Positions 1 to 5,622 of a stretch of 5,747 bases of DNA are shown piece by piece. The translations under genes and the position numbers were made by a program. Under the pieces are notes generated by a model. It saw only the letters and a program-made list of their open reading frames with translations. It was not told where the DNA came from and made no database searches. Every line of letters begins with the position of its first letter. Positions within the stretch are counted from its first letter, which is position 1. The stretch is taken from contig JAFQOB010000266.1 of NCBI GenBank assembly GCA_017395725.1, positions 1-5,747 on the forward strand, written 5' to 3'. This DNA is from Clostridia bacterium. GTDB lineage: Bacteria > Bacillota_A > Clostridia > Oscillospirales > CAG-272.

Positions 1-486
1 AACCTTTTCGCTCGCCGGTCTGCCGAGAATGTCATATTCATATTTCATCTTTCTATGAAGAGAATAATCAACAAGCTCGGACAGTCTCGAATAACCGTCA
101 TAATTATACTCATATTTAAGCCAATTATTGACGTAAAATTCCGTCTGTCTGTTCAGGTTATCGTATCCGTAGCTTACAGTAACGCCGTTGCCGTAGGTCA
201 TAGTCTGCGGCAAGCTTCTTGCGTTGTAGGTATATGAGCTTAAAGTTCTGTTACCCACCTTTGTCGCAAGATTTCTTGCAAATCCGTCATAAGTAAAGCT
301 ATACGTCGTTCCGCTTGGCGAAAGTATGCTCGACAGCTTCTTGCCGTTATCGTAAGTGTATGAAACGGTTGCACTCTGCGTACCGTTTGTAACAGTAACT
401 CCGGTTAACAGCTCACTGCCGTTATAGGTATAGTTTGTTGAAACGTCCTTCGGGTTCGTCTCGCTTGTAATGTAGCCCCTTGACTC
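1..486 (-). other. C-terminal YD-repeat block, residues 1598-1759, cut by the window edge
   Basis: At least seven YD-type repeats can be read: STNYTYNGSELLT, TVSYTYDNGKKLS, TYSFTYDGFARNL, LSSYTYNARSLPQ, TVSYGYDNLNRQT, KYEYNYDGYSRLS and KMKYEYDILGRPA. The last ones approach the Y-D-x-x-G-R form seen nearer to RHS cores. The frame is still open at base 1, so the RHS core motif and any variable C-terminal domain lie to the left. Confidence 0.92.
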
Positions 487-3400
487 ATTATACGTATAGC
501 TTGTCGTATTTCCTCTGCTGTCAGTTATACTCGACATATATTCGCCGTTTTCTGTATACGTAGCAGAAGAGGATATAGAGGAAGTAGGCGACCAATTATG
601 ATTTTCTGCAGGAATAAACAAAAACTGCTGATAAATTTGACCGTGTGTGCTGTATAAGTAACAGCCGCTTTCAATTCCGTCAAGGCTGTACGGCGTACCC
701 GAAAACTCCAAAACGTATATATTGCCTTGAACCTTTACGAGCGTAATTTTTTGATATACAGCACCGCCGTTGTTATACACAGAAACTCTTGCATAGTCGG
801 AGGGGGTTGAAGGCTCTACGCTTAGTAGCAGTCCCGGAGAACATTCAGGCTCAAGACCGTACGTTCCGTCTCCGTTGTCAATCAATTTCCACCTTTGTGC
901 AGAGCTGTAGCTTGGGAATTGATATTGAACAGTTGCTCCGTTGATGTTACCGGAGTTATGTACACCAAGATATTTATTATAGAATAAATTCATGATGTAG
1001 TAATATGAATTAGCATTAAGCTCGTTGCAGGTATAACTTGTCGTTTCATCTATGCTGTCAGTTATACTCGGCATATATTCTTCGTTTACAGTATAGGTTG
1101 CGGTCGAAGATATAGCGGTGTCAGTCGACAAGCTTTGATTATCCGCAGGAATGAACAAGAATTGTTGATAAATTTGACTGTGTGTACTGTATAAGTAACA
1201 GCCGCTTTCGACTCCGTCAAGGCTGTACGGAGTACCCGAAAACTCCAAAACGTATACATTCCCATCAACCTTTACGGGTGCAATTTTTTGATATGCAGCA
1301 CCGCCGTTGTTAAATAAAGCAACCCTTGCATAGTCGGAGGGGGTTGATGGTTCTACACTCAGCAACATTCCCGGGGCACATTCGGGTTCAAGACCGTATG
1401 TTCCGTCTCCTTTGTCAATCAATTTCCATCTTTGTGCAGAACTGTAATTGGGGAATTGATATTGAACAGTTGTTCCGTTGGTGTTGCCAAAGTTAAGTAC
1501 ATCAAGATATTTATTGTAGTATAAATTCATGATGTAGTAATATGAGTTAGCTTTAAGTTCGCTTCCGTGAGTTTGTGTTTGCGTTACGTTTCCTTTTGAA
1601 TCGTATGTGTATTGGGTTGTAACACCGCCCGAAGAAACAAAATTGAGCTGAGTAGGTCTGGTCAAATCATAACCGTAGTATATTTTTCCGCCGCCTACGT
1701 TCGTCTGCCTGATAAGCTGGTTATTGCCGTCGTAAGAAAAAGTGTTTTCTTGTTTGCCTTGCAGGTCAACTGTGCTTATCAAGTTTCCTTTATCATCATA
1801 AGTGTATGTATTGCCGAAAGTATCTCTGATAAGCTGTGCGTTATCAAAATATACCGTATTGCAGTTGTTATAATATAGTAGCCAAAACTCAACTGCAGTG
1901 TAGTCGTTTTCTGCTACGGCAACGCCCGATACTTTTTGCCATTCGGTTGAATATGAGTTAAACAGTATATTTACGTCTTGGTCGGGCAAATTCGCATTTT
2001 TGAAACGAACCAAGAGAGTGAAATTCCAGCCCGAGGCAGGAATAGATTCAGCTTTTGCAAAGGCTGATGCAACGTAGGTGTCGCCTTTCTTGCCGTTTGG
2101 AATACTTAAATCTTGTACAAAATCGGGAGCTTGGTTTGCACCGCATGTTATACCTGCGGAATAGTTTCCCGAAATCTTTTCGGAAGTACTTACAAAACGG
2201 CAATCGGAGGCGTAAGCCCAATGTTGTGGCAAAGAGCCTGATACGTCTTCAAATCCCGGGTTATCGAGCAGGTTATAGTCTGACAGACCGCCTTTTTCAA
2301 GCTGTATACAGTCAAAATATACCGAACCCGTCGCACCGCCTAAAGTCATACAGAGGTTTAGTGTAACAGATGAACTGGGCGTAAAGGTTACAAAAATCCT
2401 TTGCCATTCGTTAGAAGGAGCCTTAATAATTTCACTTTCGTATCCTATTTCAGATTCAATAACATAGAGACTTGCACCGCCACCGTTAGACGTCATTTCG
2501 CTTGTGTTCACGTAAGCTGAAAGAGTATATTCAACGCCCGCTTCAAGTCCGAGAGAGGCAAATCCAAGAATCCTGAAGCTTGTGCTTGTAGTGGGGAGGG
2601 TGAGCTTATATGACCTTGAGCCAATATAGCTTTTTTCGTATGTGTATCCGCCTGTTGCCGGAGAATTAGCTTCTCCCCATGCGTTGAAGTCGTAATTTCC
2701 GTCCCATTCAAAGCTGTGGTTTCTGAGTATATTTACCGTACTCTTTTGAGTCTTACTTACGAGAGTAAGGTTATTTGCACCTTTGAGAATATCTGTCCTT
2801 CCGCCGTTATATTCATAGTACGTGCCATATCCGTTGCCGTCGTTTGAGGTGACGTCAACAGCACTTTTCAGCGTGCCCGTCTTAGCGAAGGTGTATAGAT
2901 ATTGTCTCGAGTTTGTTATGTCGTTGAAATATGTAGCAGTCGGCTCATATCTCATTGACATAGTAAAGCCAAGAGTACCGTCTGTCGAATATTCTTCGAT
3001 ACCGTTGACACGACGAGGACTGCCCGAGGTATAGCCGAAGTTAATATGATAGTCGTCGATATCGTCAATACGGGAAAGGCAGACTGTATCATTATAGTAA
3101 TAATATTCGACCGAAGTGTTATCGGCGTAGATTATTTTTCCGATACAGTTATTAGCAGGGTATGAATGGTTGTTATATTCAATATATATTGTCTTGGTTG
3201 TGCTTCCGTCGTAATATTTTACTTCCGTAAGAAAACCGTATATGCTGTATACGAAATCAACAACGTTACCCGTAGAAGATTGTACTTTTGTTACTTGGGT
3301 ATAGTTTGAGGGATTCAGCGTTACAGTAATGTAATTGCCGTAGGGGTCGGTTACCTTTGTGAGATACCAATCGTCGTATGAGCCGTTCCGCGTGAATTCC

Positions 3401-5277
3401 ATTGTGGAATCACTGCTGTCGGTCATAGTAAATATACCGTTTGACGAATTATACGACAGAGTCCTGTCGGGGTTAATTTCGTCTTTGTAAAGTCCGCTAT
3501 CGGAATCGTATGCAAAATAGTGTTCCGTTCCGTCTCCGTCGCGGTATCTTACGTTTTCAATGTTGTTGAAATTGTAGTCGCTTGATTTGTCGAGTCTCTG
3601 CGACCAGTTCATAGACCAACATCTTCCGTAGGGTACGTTAAAATCGGAGTTATCAAGGTTATACACCATTGAAACGTTAATGGGCATAAGGTTGCCGCCG
3701 GTCTGTACAATTGGATTAACAACAGTAACGTTACCCGTAAGGTCATTTGTGTAAACCGTACCCGCATAACCTGCATCATAAGTATGATATGACAGATAGT
3801 CTTCAATACCCGTAGTGTTGATGTATTGATAGATGATAGCAGGGTACATTGTGGGAGAAACGTAAGTACCGTTTGTCGCTAAGAAGTATGCGTTAAAAGT
3901 GTTGTGAGGGGCAGGGGATTCAAATTTGAGGAGAATACCGTTATTGACGGAATATCCGTCAGCCCATTCGTTTGCGAGTCTCGTTACGTCCCAAGTATAA
4001 AGCTCGTTATCGCCGTTTACCACTCTGTATGCAGAAACAGTACTGTCATAGAAACCGTTTTCGGGGTCTATATTATTGTATGTAGCCGTTTCTTCGAGCC
4101 AGGGGCGCAAAATTGCGTGTGCGGTAACGTGAACAGGCGGGTTATACGAGTTTGCCATAGAGTATGTGCTTTCTGCGTTGGGGTGCATACAGTATGGAGT
4201 AAGCACGAGCTGAGCATTTATGATTTTGTCACCGCTTTGGAGTGTGGGTAACGGGTATTGAACCAATGCATAAGCTCTGTTGCTGACACGTATATGGTTA
4301 TTGTTGTCATAGTTGAGATTAGGGCCGTATGTGGTTATGTGGGTATCCTGAATCATGCTGCCTGTAGCTGTGAAATTCATTACAGGGTCAATGGTTACGG
4401 GATATACTGCATTTTCGGGTACAGTCCAATCGAGTCTGACTGTAAATTCTGTGTTTTTTGCTTCAAGCAAGGTGATTGTAAGGTTTTCGCTGTAGTTATC
4501 CGCGCTATCCCAAAGTGTCGGCGCAGTTATTTCCATTATGAGAGATTCTGTGCCTTTTTCGTAGACGGATATACTTTTATCGTTGTTTTGAACGACGTCA
4601 ATACTGCCGTTTACGTGGTATGTATATTCAAGTCGGTTTACCTCAGTAGCCTTTGTGAGAATGATATTTTCTTTAAGCATAGTTGAGGTATAGGTGTATT
4701 GAATATCAATGCTCGGAAGAATACCGTAATAAGTAACCTGTCCCGACAACTTGTCCAATGCGTAGGGATTGTCTGTAGTATCTTCAATGTGTTCTGTTAA
4801 AACGGCATCTACCTTGTTGACGTTTCTGATAGCCGTTTTTATTTTATATTCACCCTTGTTTAGAGTGTAGAGCTTGTTTTCATTGCTCTTTTTCATAAAT
4901 TTGACAAGAGTGGTGTTGTTTTTTGAAGAATAAACGTTATCGTTTTCGTCGGTTCCGTCGGCGAGGGTATTATCAATATCTTGATATTTACCGTTACTGT
5001 CGGCAAAGTGAACGTCGTATGGATAAATTGCCGCAGTTATACTGCCGTTGCTCATTCGGTAATATTTAGCATTACTTTCGCGTTTGCTTTCTATTTCCGA
5101 CAAGACGTAGGCTTCACCGTAATCTTCTTCGGCTTGGTTGACAGTTGGTTGTGTTGTTGCATTATCAGCCAATATGATGGGGTCTTCATCTGTGTAAAAA
5201 GCACTTGCAGGTATTGCTGTAAAGAATATCGCTAATGCAATTACGAAAGATGACAGTCTTTTTAGAAATTTCATCAT
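1..5277 (-). CDS. Secreted RHS/YD-repeat protein with DNRLRE, CBM and ricin-lectin modules; C-terminus beyond left edge (partial)
   Basis: This is a single open frame of 1759 codons without a stop or frameshift. The start is the first of two adjacent ATGs (MMKFLKRL): it lies 10 nt after AAGGAG, against 13 nt for the second. In order it has a signal peptide (1-26), a beta-rich N-terminal region, a DNRLRE domain ending in WDVTRLANEW...NNGILLKF, an RHS-associated shell, two CBM4/9-like modules, YD repeats, two ricin-type trefoils and more YD repeats ending YEYDILGRP. In the RHS/WapA family such proteins form large exported beta-shells that often carry a variable C-terminal toxin; that part is not in the window, so a toxin role is inference. 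An adhesin or glycan-binding surface protein is the main alternative. I see no lipobox cysteine and no transmembrane segment besides the signal peptide. Any wall anchor, tip or immunity gene would lie left of base 1. The frame probably belongs to its own transcription unit, with a promoter directly upstream. Confidence 0.95.
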   Translation of the reverse strand, partial: MMKFLKRLSSFVIALAIFFTAIPASAFYTDEDPIILADNATTQPTVNQAEEDYGEAYVLSEIESKRESNAKYYRMSNGSITAAIYPYDVHFADSNGKYQDIDNTLADGTDENDNVYSSKNNTTLVKFMKKSNENKLYTLNKGEYKIKTAIRNVNKVDAVLTEHIEDTTDNPYALDKLSGQVTYYGILPSIDIQYTYTSTMLKENIILTKATEVNRLEYTYHVNGSIDVVQNNDKSISVYEKGTESLIMEITAPTLWDSADNYSENLTITLLEAKNTEFTVRLDWTVPENAVYPVTIDPVMNFTATGSMIQDTHITTYGPNLNYDNNNHIRVSNRAYALVQYPLPTLQSGDKIINAQLVLTPYCMHPNAESTYSMANSYNPPVHVTAHAILRPWLEETATYNNIDPENGFYDSTVSAYRVVNGDNELYTWDVTRLANEWADGYSVNNGILLKFESPAPHNTFNAYFLATNGTYVSPTMYPAIIYQYINTTGIEDYLSYHTYDAGYAGTVYTNDLTGNVTVVNPIVQTGGNLMPINVSMVYNLDNSDFNVPYGRCWSMNWSQRLDKSSDYNFNNIENVRYRDGDGTEHYFAYDSDSGLYKDEINPDRTLSYNSSNGIFTMTDSSDSTMEFTRNGSYDDWYLTKVTDPYGNYITVTLNPSNYTQVTKVQSSTGNVVDFVYSIYGFLTEVKYYDGSTTKTIYIEYNNHSYPANNCIGKIIYADNTSVEYYYYNDTVCLSRIDDIDDYHINFGYTSGSPRRVNGIEEYSTDGTLGFTMSMRYEPTATYFNDITNSRQYLYTFAKTGTLKSAVDVTSNDGNGYGTYYEYNGGRTDILKGANNLTLVSKTQKSTVNILRNHSFEWDGNYDFNAWGEANSPATGGYTYEKSYIGSRSYKLTLPTTSTSFRILGFASLGLEAGVEYTLSAYVNTSEMTSNGGGASLYVIESEIGYESEIIKAPSNEWQRIFVTFTPSSSVTLNLCMTLGGATGSVYFDCIQLEKGGLSDYNLLDNPGFEDVSGSLPQHWAYASDCRFVSTSEKISGNYSAGITCGANQAPDFVQDLSIPNGKKGDTYVASAFAKAESIPASGWNFTLLVRFKNANLPDQDVNILFNSYSTEWQKVSGVAVAENDYTAVEFWLLYYNNCNTVYFDNAQLIRDTFGNTYTYDDKGNLISTVDLQGKQENTFSYDGNNQLIRQTNVGGGKIYYGYDLTRPTQLNFVSSGGVTTQYTYDSKGNVTQTQTHGSELKANSYYYIMNLYYNKYLDVLNFGNTNGTTVQYQFPNYSSAQRWKLIDKGDGTYGLEPECAPGMLLSVEPSTPSDYARVALFNNGGAAYQKIAPVKVDGNVYVLEFSGTPYSLDGVESGCYLYSTHSQIYQQFLFIPADNQSLSTDTAISSTATYTVNEEYMPSITDSIDETTSYTCNELNANSYYYIMNLFYNKYLGVHNSGNINGATVQYQFPSYSSAQRWKLIDNGDGTYGLEPECSPGLLLSVEPSTPSDYARVSVYNNGGAVYQKITLVKVQGNIYVLEFSGTPYSLDGIESGCYLYSTHGQIYQQFLFIPAENHNWSPTSSISSSATYTENGEYMSSITDSRGNTTSYTYNESRGYITSETNPKDVSTNYTYNGSELLTGVTVTNGTQSATVSYTYDNGKKLSSILSPSGTTYSFTYDGFARNLATKVGNRTLSSYTYNARSLPQTMTYGNGVTVSYGYDNLNRQTEFYVNNWLKYEYNYDGYSRLSELVDYSLHRKMKYEYDILGRPASEKV
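487..1023 (-). repeat. Tandem duplication, copy 2: ricin-type beta-trefoil plus YD half-repeat (residues 1419-1597)
   Basis: This copy abuts copy 1 directly (…TSYTCN then ELNANSYYYIMN). It repeats the same three lobes: YYYIMNLFYNKYLGV with SSAQRWKLI, GTYGLEPECSPGLLLSVE with AVYQKITLV, and NIYVLEFSG with QQFLFIP. Its tail, ITDSRGNTTSYTYN, is a canonical YD half-repeat that joins smoothly to the next block. At DNA level, 604-723 matches 1141-1260 of copy 1 in 108 of 120 positions. The exact in-frame unit and lack of indels point to duplication within the gene followed by divergence. Confidence 0.9.
1024..1560 (-). repeat. Tandem duplication, copy 1: ricin-type beta-trefoil plus YD half-repeat (residues 1240-1418)
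   Basis: This 537-bp unit (179 codons) encodes a three-lobed ricin-type trefoil. Lobe alpha runs YYYIMNLYYNKYL to SSAQRWKLI and holds a clear Q-x-W. Lobe beta runs GTYGLEPE to AAYQKIAPV. Lobe gamma runs NVYVLEFSG to QQFLFIP. Only the first lobe keeps an intact Q-x-W; the others have Q-K-I and Q-Q-F. A linker and YD-derived tail (ITDSIDETTSYTCN) follow. This tail has lost the G-N and the second Tyr that copy 2 keeps. The unit aligns to copy 2 without gaps, 142 of 179 residues identical by hand count. Ricin folds usually bind galactose-type or other sugars; the ligand here is unknown. Confidence 0.9.
1561..1815 (-). other. YD-repeat block between CBM and lectin modules, residues 1155-1239
   Basis: About four RHS/YD repeats are visible: GNTYTYDDKGNLIS, ENTFSYDGNNQLIR, KIYYGYDLTRPTQL and TTQYTYDSKGNVTQ. 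The spacing of 20 to 25 residues and the Y-x-Y-D-x-x-G-N core are diagnostic. The block is interrupted after TQTQTHGS by the first ricin-type module, so the lectin sits within the YD array instead of flanking it. Confidence 0.9.
1828..2274 (-). other. CBM4/9-like carbohydrate-binding module 2, residues 1002-1150
   Basis: This second jelly-roll module starts with NLLDNPGFEDVSGSLPQHW, continues with SEKISGNYSAGITC, KGDTYVASAFAKAESI, FTLLVRFKN and STEWQKVSGVAV, and closes with NTVYFDNAQLIRD. It has the same fold plan as module 1 and follows it after about five residues, but the sequences have diverged strongly, so the pair is either an old duplication or two independent acquisitions. The YD repeats resume directly after it at FGNTYTYDDKGNL. 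Confidence 0.75.
2290..2733 (-). other. CBM4/9-like carbohydrate-binding module 1, residues 849-996
   Basis: The module starts with NILRNHSFEWDGNYDFNAW, the N-x-S-F-E...W opening of CBM4/9-like jelly-roll modules. It passes through YIGSRSYKLTL, LEAGVEYTLSAYVNT and SNEWQRIFVTFTPSSS, and closes with GSVYFDCIQLEKG, the usual last strand. It interrupts the YD shell. Domains of this family bind polysaccharides or cell-surface sugars. The ligand here cannot be told from sequence, and a purely structural role is possible. Confidence 0.75.
2734..3780 (-). other. RHS-associated shell region, residues about 500-848
   Basis: The region begins with YTNDLTGNVTV and GGNLMPINVSMVYN (about 509-540), followed by YGRCWSMNWSQRL, the typical entry to an RHS domain (a G-x-x-W-x-x-N type motif). 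It continues with RYRDGDGTEHYFAYD, TKVTDPYGNYITVT, IEYNNHSYP and KIIYADNTSVEYYYY, all degenerate beta-strand pairs of the YD type. The block ends at YYEYNGG, before a linker leading to the first CBM module. In solved RHS proteins, strands like these spiral into a hollow beta-cage. No enzymatic residues are recognisable. Confidence 0.8.
3916..4356 (-). other. DNRLRE domain, residues about 308-454
   Basis: The segment opens with MIQDTHITTYGPNLNYDNNN, continues with RAYALVQYPLPTL and INAQLVLTPY, then LRPWLEETATYNNIDP, WDVTRLANEWADG and NNGILLKFES. This series, with a D-x-x-I start, a hydrophobic strand ending in a leucine-proline turn, W-x-E-x-x-x-T-Y, W-D-V-T and G-I-L-L-K, is the usual DNRLRE pattern. 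The domain is common near the N-terminus of exported RHS and wall-associated proteins. Its biochemical role is poorly defined; a structural or adhesive part is the usual assumption. Confidence 0.85.
4357..5199 (-). other. N-terminal beta-rich region before the DNRLRE domain, residues 27-307
   Basis: This mature N-terminal region is rich in Asn, Thr, Tyr and acidic residues and has no catalytic motif that I recognise. Short stretches such as GKYQDIDNTL (about 96-105), YYGILPSIDIQYTYT (about 183-197) and VYPVTIDPV (about 291-299) are of the kind usually found just before DNRLRE domains in exported Firmicute RHS proteins. It is best read as the start of the shell or a secretion/assembly region, not as an enzyme. 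Confidence 0.55.
5200..5277 (-). other. Sec signal peptide, residues 1-26
   Basis: The N-terminus has a basic start (K3, K6, R7), a hydrophobic core (FVIALAIFFTAI, about residues 11-22) and the small-residue motif P-A-S-A, followed by FYTDED. The AXA-type site predicts cleavage after A26. No cysteine follows, so this is a type I signal peptide rather than a lipoprotein signal. The protein is therefore expected to be exported through Sec and to work at or outside the cell surface. Confidence 0.9.
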
Positions 5278-5287
5278 TACCGTTTTA

Positions 5288-5293
5288 CTCCTT
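5288..5293 (-). promoter_or_regulatory. Ribosome-binding site (AAGGAG) of the RHS gene
   Basis: On the minus strand AAGGAG lies 10 nt before the first ATG of MMKFLK. It decides the start: no other ATG in this frame has a comparable Shine-Dalgarno, and the peptide made from here has a proper signal sequence. Confidence 0.88.
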
Positions 5294-5305
5294 ATTATTA
5301 ATTAC

Positions 5306-5334
5306 ATTTTAACATATTTTGGATAAAAATACAA
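5306..5334 (-). promoter_or_regulatory. Probable sigma-A promoter of the RHS gene with extended -10
   Basis: On the minus strand a -35 TTGTAT (5329-5334) and a -10 TAAAAT (5306-5311) are separated by 17 nt. The -10 is preceded by TGT, an extended -10 (TGn). Transcription would begin near 5299, giving a leader of about 22 nt that contains the AAGGAG. The match is good, but the surroundings are AT-rich, so it remains a prediction. Confidence 0.6.
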
Positions 5335-5338
5335 TGAT

Positions 5339-5359
5339 TCAACAATAAATACTTGTTGA
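5339..5359. other. Inverted repeat / small hairpin
   Basis: TCAACAA and TTGTTGA form a perfect 7-bp stem around a 7-nt loop. The element lies just upstream of the -35 of the proximal promoter. It could be an operator for a dimeric regulator, or a weak hairpin in a longer leader RNA if transcription starts upstream. The AT-rich stem and missing U-run argue against an intrinsic terminator. Confidence 0.4.
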
Positions 5360-5365
5360 TTTTTA

Positions 5366-5391
5366 TTAAACCATTGGCGACTGCACCTCCT
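5366..5391 (-). other. Orphan Shine-Dalgarno with a two-codon ORF (Met-Val-stop)
   Basis: On the minus strand AGGAGG (5386-5391) is followed after 11 nt by ATG GTT TAA (5366-5374). The Shine-Dalgarno is stronger than that of the RHS gene but leads to no real gene. The bases GGTG and CGCC next to it can pair around a CAGT loop (with one T-G pair), partly covering the site. It may be a minimal leader ORF in a long 5' leader, a remnant of a lost gene, or chance. Confidence 0.3.
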
Positions 5392-5423
5392 ATATTTGTG
5401 GAATTTTGTGGTATCCTGATTGT

Positions 5424-5429
5424 ATTATA
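5424..5429 (-). promoter_or_regulatory. Perfect TATAAT -10 box, possible distal promoter
   Basis: TATAAT occurs on the minus strand in a slightly GC-richer stretch and would start RNA near 5417, giving a leader of about 140 nt that includes the orphan Shine-Dalgarno and the hairpin. No good -35 is found at 16-18 nt, so it would need an activator or another contact. Two TTTGTGG heptamers (plus strand, 5395-5401 and 5405-5411) lie just downstream with a 10-bp period. Confidence 0.35.
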
Positions 5430-5489
5430 ACCTACCCTAAATGTTGGATTATGTCGTTTATTAAAAATTATTATAAAAAAGTTTAACTG

Positions 5490-5622
5490 TTTTTTCGTAT
5501 TTGTTTTTTTAAAAAACTAACATTTTTTTACTCTCTATATATATAAACAATTGAAAATCAATTTCATCACACATTTTTGCAAAAAAAATCAAAAAATTTT
5601 TATTTAAAACAAAAATATAGCC
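5490..5622. repeat. AT-rich tandem repeat, 133-bp period, copy 1
   Basis: The stretch matches the next 125 bases at an offset of 133, for example CACACATTTTTGC at 5568 and 5701, and TTTTTTCG at 5490 and 5623. The copies differ by base changes and two compensating 1-bp indels in homopolymer or AT runs. It is extremely AT-rich, with A/T tracts and small palindromes (TTTTTGCAAAAA; AATTGA-AAA-TCAATT). No coding frame is credible. The flank 5461-5489 is AT-rich with nothing recognisable. Confidence 0.88.
5534..5561 (-). promoter_or_regulatory. Promoter-like element in repeat copy 1 (TTGATT-N16-TATAGA)
   Basis: On the minus strand TTGATT (5556-5561) and TATAGA (5534-5539) are 16 nt apart and point at the RHS gene. 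Such matches are easy to find in AT-rich DNA; the reason to list it is that the same pair recurs in copy 2. Confidence 0.3.

Noticed and set aside
487..1560. Assembly artefact explaining the duplicated lectin
   Set aside because: The copies differ at 37 of 179 residues and at many DNA positions, so this is true divergence and not a misassembled identical repeat.
1612..2366. Plus-strand open frames of 88 and 103 codons
   Set aside because: Both lie antisense to the CBM2 and YD coding sequence, which has clear domain motifs; they lack start signals.
3904..4686. Two consecutive plus-strand open frames (115 and 142 codons)
   Set aside because: They are antisense shadows of the RHS frame: rich in Cys, Val and Tyr, without a Shine-Dalgarno, and matching no family I recognise.
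5300..5460. Known riboswitch in the upstream region
   Set aside because: I looked for familiar conserved cores (for example c-di-GMP, TPP, cobalamin, T-box) and saw none; only small hairpins are present.
5568..5605. Possible intrinsic terminator in the repeat (TTTTTGCAAAAA and A/T tracts)
   Set aside because: The palindromes are short and AT-only apart from the central GC; there is no GC-rich stem followed by a U-run, and no visible upstream gene ends here.
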